DNA from: a virus
Virus record (IMG/VR): IMGVR_UViG_3300048918_000581
Location: 1 to 27,678 of that record
DNA: 27,678 bases
Direction: 5' to 3' (one strand)
Shown: positions 23,733 through 27,678 of the stretch, one piece after another
Layout of the letters: every line of letters starts with the position of its first letter
Position numbering within the stretch: the first letter of the stretch is position 1
Position numbers and translations under genes: made by a program
The notes under the pieces: generated by a model
What the model was told of the DNA's origin: nothing
The model's database searches: none
The model's input: only the letters and a program-made list of their open reading frames with translations

Positions 23733-24018
23733 TGATCTTCTCCTCTTGGGCTTGGACCTGGTTTGCTTCGGCCGCGTCGCGCGCGGCCATGTTGGCGCCG
23801 GCCGATCGCTCGGCGCCGATGGTGGTGTTGAGGACCTTGACGTTGCTCTCGTCGCGATCGACGGCGACCACGGCCGTGTCGTGCCCGGACAGCCAGATGC
23901 GCCAGCCCAGGCGGCCGATGCCGACGATGGCGAGGATCAGCAGCGCCCAGGCGAGCGGGCGAGCCCAGCGCTGGGCCACGCCGCGGGCGAGCAGCCAGTT
24001 GGCGAAGGCGCCGATCAC
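23668..24018 (-). CDS. Inner spanin candidate (Rz-like)
   Basis: This 116-residue protein starts at GTG 24018, in GTGA overlap with the holin stop. It has one transmembrane helix (about 22-42, PLAWALLILAIVGIGRLGWR), then a periplasmic helical region (VAVDRDESNVKVLNTTIGAE through ANQVQAQEEKINAAHRRR). Topology and the overlap with a lipoprotein gene identify it as the inner-membrane spanin rather than sequence identity. Length is shorter than lambda Rz (153). It should act after endolysin has degraded the cell wall. Confidence 0.75.
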   Translation of the reverse strand: MIGAFANWLLARGVAQRWARPLAWALLILAIVGIGRLGWRIWLSGHDTAVVAVDRDESNVKVLNTTIGAERSAGANMAARDAAEANQVQAQEEKINAAHRRRTSALDALSGDGVQP

Positions 24019-24281
24019 TGGCCGCCTCCCGCTGTGGTTTCGAGCTGGACGCGGTCGGCGTGATTGCGCGCGTAGATCGCGGTGACGGTGGCGCCCAAAA
24101 CGCTGGCCCAGCCGAGACCGAACTTCACGCCATCGAATACGCCCGTCTTGGCGTAGTCTGCGATCGACAGGCCGAGGAAGGTGACGCCGCCCAGGAGGCA
24201 AAGCAGCCGGACGATGTCCAGATACTCGTTGCGCCCGCCGTACAGCAGATCCTTGAGCAGCTTTGCGAGCGCGGCGATCAC
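24015..24281 (-). CDS. Putative holin
   Basis: This 88-residue protein directly follows the endolysin (GTGA overlap, GTG start at 24281). It has an amphipathic N terminus (IAALAKLLKDLLYGGRNEYL), helix 1 (DIVRLLCLLGGVTFLGLSIADYA), a short loop and helix 2 (FGLGWASVLGATVTAIYARN), then a hydrophilic tail. Two helices with both ends likely cytoplasmic would fit a class II holin, which forms the hole that releases endolysin. The assignment rests on topology and location, since holins share little sequence. Confidence 0.78.
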   Translation of the reverse strand: MIAALAKLLKDLLYGGRNEYLDIVRLLCLLGGVTFLGLSIADYAKTGVFDGVKFGLGWASVLGATVTAIYARNHADRVQLETTAGGGQ

Positions 24282-24928
24282 TTGCCCAGCTCCGCAGCGC
24301 GTCGGAGCCAGCCCTTCAGGAAGCGCTGCTGGCTGGGATCGGCCGCGACGATCGCGCGGTAGCGATCAGCCGCCGCCTCGCGATACTCCTGAATCAGCAG
24401 CGACATCCCGCAGCCGGGCGCGGCCAGCACCAGGTCGCACAGCGCCCGCGTCGCCGGCCCGATCTGGCCGTCCACCAGTAGCGGCGCGGTATGCGCCGGT
24501 ACGCACGCGGAGGCGGCGTTGAGCGCGCGCTGGAGCAGCTTGCGTGCGGCAGTCAGGCCGCCATTGACGCCCTGGTCGAACATCGCCTCGCCTAGCGGCG
24601 CCGGCAGATCGTCGCAGCCCAGCCGCTTCCAGAAGCAACGATGGAAAAGCGAGAGCGCGTCATTCGGCTTCAGCGCCCGGATATCTGCGCCGTCGATATC
24701 GCCGTCCATGTCCAGGTCGAAGTCGGCGAAGCCGTCTCCGTCCAGATCAACCTTGCCCTCGGAAACGAGGAAGCGCAGCGACACGCCGTACTTCGTCTCG
24801 CCGCCGCGATCGCTAGGATCGTTGACGTGGCCACCCTCGATGCCGAGCACACGCCCGCCCGCAGCACGGAAACGCGGCGACCATGCCGCGACGACGATAT
24901 CGCTCTCGGTAGCTTCCACGATGCCCAC
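24278..24928 (-). CDS. Endolysin, GH108 muramidase with an EF-hand-like insertion
   Basis: This 216-residue enzyme carries the GH108 catalytic signature VLGIEGGHVNDPSDRGGETKYGVS, with Glu31 as the expected acid. Between the catalytic core blocks lies an acidic insertion (61-83) with two Ca-loop-like segments; the second, DLDMDGDIDGAD, has D at loop positions 1, 3, 5 and 12 and Gly at 6. The C-terminal part (DGQIGPATRALCD) is a peptidoglycan-binding module. It has no signal peptide, so release needs the holin. The start is GTG 24928, or possibly GTG 24919, for which GGGGTGG would be the ribosome site. Confidence 0.92.
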   Translation of the reverse strand: MGIVEATESDIVVAAWSPRFRAAGGRVLGIEGGHVNDPSDRGGETKYGVSLRFLVSEGKVDLDGDGFADFDLDMDGDIDGADIRALKPNDALSLFHRCFWKRLGCDDLPAPLGEAMFDQGVNGGLTAARKLLQRALNAASACVPAHTAPLLVDGQIGPATRALCDLVLAAPGCGMSLLIQEYREAAADRYRAIVAADPSQQRFLKGWLRRAAELGK

Positions 24929-24945
24929 CCCAAATGAAGGTGGGC
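24923..24945 (-). promoter_or_regulatory. Hairpin covering the endolysin start codon
   Basis: In the transcript GCCCACC pairs perfectly with GGTGGGC across a nine-base loop, and the GTG at 24928-24926 lies in the 3-prime arm. It would restrict initiation at that GTG and perhaps favour the GTG at 24919. No T-run follows, so it is not a terminator. It is seen in sequence; a regulatory role is inference. Confidence 0.45.
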
Positions 24946-25038
24946 GAGGCAGCTCAACCCCTACGTCGCTACCCCGCCCGGAGATTGGACAGTGCGCGCG
25001 GGAACCATCTGATCACATGCCCGCCGCGGCGGGCAGGA
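24946..25038 (-). promoter_or_regulatory. Candidate Plys-type late promoter region
   Basis: The 110-bp gap between mor and the endolysin is the second clear non-coding gap inside the phage. It begins, three bases after the mor stop, with the palindrome at 25015-25036. In Mu, Plys lies here and needs the C activator. I see no consensus -10 or -35 elements, as expected for an activated promoter. Confidence 0.5.
25015..25036. promoter_or_regulatory. Palindrome copy 1 (candidate activator site before the endolysin)
   Basis: TGCCCGCC and GGCGGGCA flank a two-base GC centre at 25018-25035, giving a perfect 18-bp palindrome. With flanks, 21 of 22 bases match the copy at 16029-16050. It could fold as a hairpin in RNA, but the following bases (ATGTGATCAG on the minus strand) have no T-run. 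Mu positions and the nearby mor gene favour an activator-binding role. Confidence 0.55.
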
Positions 25039-25404
25039 TCAGTTATCGAAGAGGGAAAGTTGGTTGGCGCTGCCCTTGGCGGGCGCGTCCGGTCGGCGAA
25101 GGAACAGCTTGTCCACGCCGCTTTCGGTGATGCCCAGCTTGCGCGCGATCTCGGCGTTGCTGAGTCCCTGGCCGCGATAATGCAGGGCGCGTTGCTCGCG
25201 TGCAAGGGGCACGCGCAGCACGGCAGGCGCGAAGCGGCGCGACAGGCGCAGCGCGCGGACCAGGCCGACCGCCTTGGCGATCTCATGATCCTCGTCCACC
25301 TTGTGAGGAACGTACAGGCGCGTGCCCCCGAACGCCTGGGTCAGCCCGACGAAGCCATCTTCGCCGAGCATCGCCAGAAGTTCGCCCGAGAGCTCGCCTG
25401 CCAT
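25039..25404 (-). CDS. Mor/C-family late transcription activator
   Basis: This 121-residue protein has the Mor-type opening GLTQAFGGTRLYVPHKVDEDHEIAKAVG, in which GGTRLYVP is the family mark of the dimerisation domain. A helix-turn-helix follows at about 78-101 (GQGLSNAEIARKLGITESGVDKLF). It lies between the gp16 block and the lysis genes, as Mor and C do in Mu, where they bind near -35 and recruit RNA polymerase. Only one activator gene is seen, so it may serve late promoters directly. The last residues include QLSLF (115-119), identical to the consensus beta-clamp-binding peptide. Confidence 0.9.
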   Translation of the reverse strand: MAGELSGELLAMLGEDGFVGLTQAFGGTRLYVPHKVDEDHEIAKAVGLVRALRLSRRFAPAVLRVPLAREQRALHYRGQGLSNAEIARKLGITESGVDKLFLRRPDAPAKGSANQLSLFDN

Positions 25405-25405
25405 A

Positions 25406-25666
25406 TCAGTCGAGCGTCCGGCGCGGATCGAGGGAGAAGTAGCGCGAGCGCTGTCCCAGCTTGGGCAGCACCGTGGTGACCGTCCCGCCGCGCACGATGT
25501 ACGAGAGATCTTCGGAACGGATCGAATAGTTCTCGACGCCGATCAGGATGACCTTCTCATGGTGTGGCGAGAAGCGCGCCTGAAGGTCCAAGCGGATGGC
25601 CTCCACGTTGATGCCTTCCGCCCGCTCCAGGTGGCGCAGCAGCGCGTTGTCAGAAATCGCGATCAT
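25406..25666 (-). CDS. Unknown early protein, 86 residues
   Basis: I prefer the ATG at 25666 because it overlaps the preceding stop (ATGA), the style of this operon. An in-frame ATG at 25681 would add five residues. The protein opens IAISDNALLRHLERAEGINVEAIRLDLQARF and ends with strands NYSIRSEDLSYIVRGGTVTTVLPKLG. An N-terminal helix pair with a small beta-sheet is likely. Similar short proteins occur next to mor in other Mu-like phages as far as I recall, without known function. It is in the early block, so a regulatory or host-takeover role is possible. Confidence 0.75.
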   Translation of the reverse strand: MIAISDNALLRHLERAEGINVEAIRLDLQARFSPHHEKVILIGVENYSIRSEDLSYIVRGGTVTTVLPKLGQRSRYFSLDPRRTLD

Positions 25667-25869
25667 GCCCGATTTGCCCATTCAGGATATTGGGGATTGG
25701 CCGGCTCGCCCGGGATCGGTGCGAGCGGCAACGCGGTGGCGCAGAAGGCGCACTCGGCCGAGCTGCGGCCGATGACCCAATGACTGCCGCCGCAGCCGGG
25801 GCACGCGGTGTTGGTGCGGTAGGCGGGCCGGTAACCGGTCAGCGCTTGGCGGATGCCGAAGTCGTACAT
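25663..25869 (-). CDS. Small zinc-ribbon protein
   Basis: This 68-residue protein starts at ATG 25869, sharing one base with the gp16 stop (TAATG). I reject the longer frame upstream because it runs through the gp16 gene. Two knuckles, CPGC (23-26) and CAFC (40-43), spaced by 13 residues with WVIGRSS between, make a compact zinc ribbon. The C terminus is proline-rich (LAPIPGEPANPQYPEW). Zinc ribbons of this size commonly bind nucleic acid or protein. Its exact role in the early operon is unknown. Confidence 0.8.
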   Translation of the reverse strand: MYDFGIRQALTGYRPAYRTNTACPGCGGSHWVIGRSSAECAFCATALPLAPIPGEPANPQYPEWANRA

Positions 25870-26627
25870 TACGACACTCCCTTGGTTTGGCGGAGGACAC
25901 GGCCGAGCTCGCGCGCGACAATGTCGAGCTCGCTGCTGCTGGCGAGCAGGATGCTGATTTCCATGCCGCCGAACTCGAAGGCGGCGCGCGCGGCTGACCA
26001 GCTGCTCGGCACGGCATCGACGGCCTGGAGCTTGAGCAGGATCGCGTCGACTAGCCGCCGCTTGAGGACCAGGACATGGGCGTCGGGCTTCACCCCGCTC
26101 AGATCCTGGCTCCAGCCATCGCGCTCGGCCATTTTTTTGAGTGCTTCGATCAGGCCGGACATGTGCCCCTGATCCGCCCACTGGAGCGCAGTGCATCCAA
26201 GCTGGCGGCGGCCGAAGGCCTCGAGAGCCCTCTCAGAGGCATCGTCGATCACGCCGAGCGCATGGAGCGAGATCCACAAGGCGCGCGCCTTGCGGGCCGG
26301 CGCATGATCGGCACGGCGCGGCCCGGTGCGGCCCTGCGGCTTATCCGATTCCCAGCCACGGGCACGGAAATGGTCGATCACGTCGCCGAGCTGCTCGACG
26401 CTGCAGTCGCCAGCGCTGCGCTTGCCGGTGACGTCGAGCAGGATCGCCCGGTAATCATCATCGGTGAGACCGAGCTTCTTCTTCGCGATATGCACCATGG
26501 CCAGCAGACGCCTCGAGGCGGCGCTGGCACCCGGCTTGGCCGCGTCCGACACAGGCTGGCGCCTGCCAGGCATGCGCGTCACGCCGGCGAACCGGCCAGC
26601 GCCGAAGATGGTGGCGCCGGACTTCAT
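25869..26627 (-). CDS. Mu gp16 / GemA-like protein
   Basis: This 252-residue protein contains the gp16 pattern at about residues 40-95: LLAMVHIAKKKLGLTDDDYRAILLDVTGKRSAGDCSVEQLGDVIDHFRARGW. Then come RKARALWISLHALGVIDDASERALEAFGRRQLG and a C-terminal helical extension. In Mu, GemA/gp16 is an early protein reported to affect host DNA gyrase and gene expression. The ATG overlaps the upstream stop (ATGA). The final 80 residues (VLKRRLVDAILLKLQAVDAV onward) go beyond the core domain and are unassigned. The basic N terminus may be a shorter protein if a later ATG is used. Confidence 0.9.
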   Translation of the reverse strand: MKSGATIFGAGRFAGVTRMPGRRQPVSDAAKPGASAASRRLLAMVHIAKKKLGLTDDDYRAILLDVTGKRSAGDCSVEQLGDVIDHFRARGWESDKPQGRTGPRRADHAPARKARALWISLHALGVIDDASERALEAFGRRQLGCTALQWADQGHMSGLIEALKKMAERDGWSQDLSGVKPDAHVLVLKRRLVDAILLKLQAVDAVPSSWSAARAAFEFGGMEISILLASSSELDIVARELGRVLRQTKGVS

Positions 26628-27067
26628 GCGTGCCTCCCGCGAATTGCGGTGGCGAGCTTGTCCGTCACCTGCCGGAAAGCCGGGTCGCTATCGCGCATCT
26701 CGATCGCTCGGCTGATCGCGTTCCGGATCGTCGAGTGATCGCGGCCGTTCAGCGCGCGCCCAATGCCCATCAGCGAACGCCCGCAGACGGTCGATGCCAG
26801 CCAGACGGCTGCGAACCGGCCGCGCGCGATGCGGCGCTCGCGGCTGTCGCCGATCAGCTCCTCGGCGCTGAGCCCCATCTCGAACGCGACGAGCTCGGTA
26901 ACTTCGCGCACGGTCGGATCGATCTTAGGTGGAACATATGCCGGGGCTTGGACCGTCGAGAGATCGGTGATCCGGACGGTGCCGAACATCTTCTCGAGGC
27001 TCTGCCGGGCGATCAGCACCGGATCGGGCCACATGCCCTCGTCGAGCACGATTGCTAGCGTGATCAC
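26624..27067 (-). CDS. Stand-alone DnaA domain IV (DnaA-box-binding) protein
   Basis: This 147-residue protein starts at GTG 27067 (GTGA overlap with the MuB-like gene). Residues of about 50-130 match DnaA domain IV: VTELVAFEMGLSAEELIG, RERRIARGRFAAVWLA (basic loop) and SLMGIGRALNGRDHSTIRNAI, which aligns with the DnaA signature GRDHTTV whose Asp-His contact the DnaA box. The AAA+ domain is absent, so it cannot assemble as an initiator by itself. The first 50 residues are unrelated. It could guide transposition to replication sites, compete with host DnaA, or act as a regulator; the sequence does not decide. Confidence 0.88.
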   Translation of the reverse strand: MITLAIVLDEGMWPDPVLIARQSLEKMFGTVRITDLSTVQAPAYVPPKIDPTVREVTELVAFEMGLSAEELIGDSRERRIARGRFAAVWLASTVCGRSLMGIGRALNGRDHSTIRNAISRAIEMRDSDPAFRQVTDKLATAIRGRHA

Positions 27068-27678
27068 CGGCGCCTCCGTGCATCGCTGGTGCGACTCGCG
27101 ATCGCTTGCTTGATATGCTCGACCTCGAGCACCGTCTCGGCTCCGATCGCGGCGATGTTGGCCGACTCGAGTACCTGCCGGATCTCGCGCAGGCCGCCAT
27201 GGGCAGGAGAAAGGCCCACATCGACCAGCAAGCGCGTCATGGCGGGATCATCGATCCCGTTGGCATCGAGGAACGCGAGGATATCCTCTTCGAGCGGCAC
27301 GTCCTGGACGTGGAAATAGGCGAGCCGGCTATTGAGGCGCGCATAGGCATGACCTTTGGCATTGCCGCGGATGCGCTCAACTAGCTCTTCGTTGCCGAGC
27401 AGCATCACGCCTAAGCCGGCCTGGTCATGCCAGGCGCGCAGCTCCTCCATCGCCTCGAATGCCAGGTGGTTCGCCTCGTCTGCGATTAGGAGCATTTGCC
27501 GCCCACGCACATGTTCGCGAACCTGGGCTGACCGCTGCGCGACCCAGCCGGACGGACCGGCGAGCTGCATGGCGCGCATCACCTCGGCAATCATGGCGCT
27601 TACGGTCTTGGTCGATTGGCTGAACTCGACATGGACGACACTGTTGCCCATGCTCGCCTTGTAGAAGGCCGCGGCCTC
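27064..27678 (-). CDS. MuB-like transposition target-selection ATPase (5-prime partial)
   Basis: The frame is open to the window edge (EAAAFYKAS precedes the internal ATG at 27651), so the true start and the Walker A motif lie outside. The visible 204 residues carry Walker B (RQMLLIADEANHL), a sensor-like VMLLGNEELVERI and the C-terminal GGLREIRQVLESANIAA region. MuB-type AAA+ proteins bind target DNA as ATP filaments and deliver it to the transposase, which should be encoded just upstream. The stop overlaps the DnaA-like gene (GTGA). Confidence 0.88.
   Translation of the reverse strand, partial: EAAAFYKASMGNSVVHVEFSQSTKTVSAMIAEVMRAMQLAGPSGWVAQRSAQVREHVRGRQMLLIADEANHLAFEAMEELRAWHDQAGLGVMLLGNEELVERIRGNAKGHAYARLNSRLAYFHVQDVPLEEDILAFLDANGIDDPAMTRLLVDVGLSPAHGGLREIRQVLESANIAAIGAETVLEVEHIKQAIASRTSDARRRR

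Larger units (their letters stand above)
279..27678 (-). mobile_element. Mu-like transposable prophage (right-end portion; left end outside window)
   Basis: The gene order matches Mu: B, gp16, Mor, lysis, DUF3486, large terminase, DUF935 portal, F, G, I/Z, T, gp35-37, and then a tail module. All genes lie on the minus strand. The tail is siphoviral in type rather than a Mu contractile tail, so the element resembles long-tailed transposable phages such as B3 and D3112 in architecture. The transposase gene, repressor and left end are not in the window. The morphogenesis genes that are visible appear intact, with no frameshifts or internal stops other than the programmed one at 10724-10730. Confidence 0.93.

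Noticed and set aside
25015-25036. Palindromes as intrinsic terminators
   Set aside because: Neither copy is followed by a T-run on the transcribed strand, and both occupy Mu late-promoter positions. Kept as an alternative only.
25870-26196. Longer 177-residue form of the zinc-ribbon gene
   Set aside because: The upstream part is an out-of-frame reading of the gp16-like gene. The one-base TAATG overlap marks the start at 25869.
1-27678. tRNA, rRNA, insertion sequences, integrase genes
   Set aside because: I saw no cloverleaf, rRNA segment, IS ends or tyrosine/serine recombinase. The element moves by transposition with genes outside the window.

Overview
The window is almost entirely one Mu-like (transposable) prophage in a GC-rich alphaproteobacterium. 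A sphingomonad-type host is plausible, but I infer this only from composition and from an alphaproteobacterial-type SOS box in the flank. Every convincing gene is on the minus strand, so the phage map reads from right to left. Most neighbouring genes overlap by 1-8 bp (ATGA, GTGA and TGATG junctions), which indicates long translationally coupled operons. The phage left end, including the transposase gene, lies beyond position 27678. The likely phage right end is at position 279, and about 278 bp of host DNA remain at the left edge.

Transcription-order layout. (1) Early region, 27678-25406: the end of a MuB-like AAA+ target-selection ATPase, a stand-alone DnaA domain IV protein, a Mu gp16/GemA-like protein, a small zinc-ribbon protein and an unknown protein. 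(2) Mor/C-family late activator, 25039-25404. (3) Lysis cassette, 24928-23107: GH108 endolysin, putative holin, overlapping inner and outer spanin candidates and an extra two-helix membrane protein. (4) Small regulators and packaging, 23114-19503: DksA/TraR zinc finger, DUF2730, a winged-helix VpaChn25_0724-type protein, DUF3486 small terminase, an unknown basic protein, the large terminase and a possible 45-residue gene. (5) Head, 19506-13621: DUF935 portal, an F-like minor head protein with a C-terminal nuclease-like domain, a G-like morphogenesis protein, the I-like protease with a nested Z-like scaffold, a decoration-type protein and the T-like major head protein. (6) Connector and tail, 13607-631: a gp35-like protein with a six-copy 39-bp repeat, DUF1320 (gp36), gp37, tail tube, a G/GT tail chaperone pair with a GGGAAAC slippery site, tape measure, tail tip, a large fibre and accessory proteins. 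(7) A last small gene, 344-550, next to the right end.

The head and packaging modules are Mu-like. The tail looks siphoviral: tail tube, lambda-type G/GT frameshift, long tape measure, and no sheath gene in the window. Two nearly identical GC-rich palindromes (25015-25036 and 16029-16050) sit just upstream of the endolysin gene and gene I. These are the positions of late promoters Plys and PI in Mu, so the palindromes are candidate binding sites for the Mor-like activator. That activator also ends in QLSLF, a textbook beta-clamp-binding motif. Other points worth checking are the DnaA domain IV protein beside MuB, the nuclease-like domain on the minor head protein, and an SOS box in host DNA 23 bp from the insertion point.
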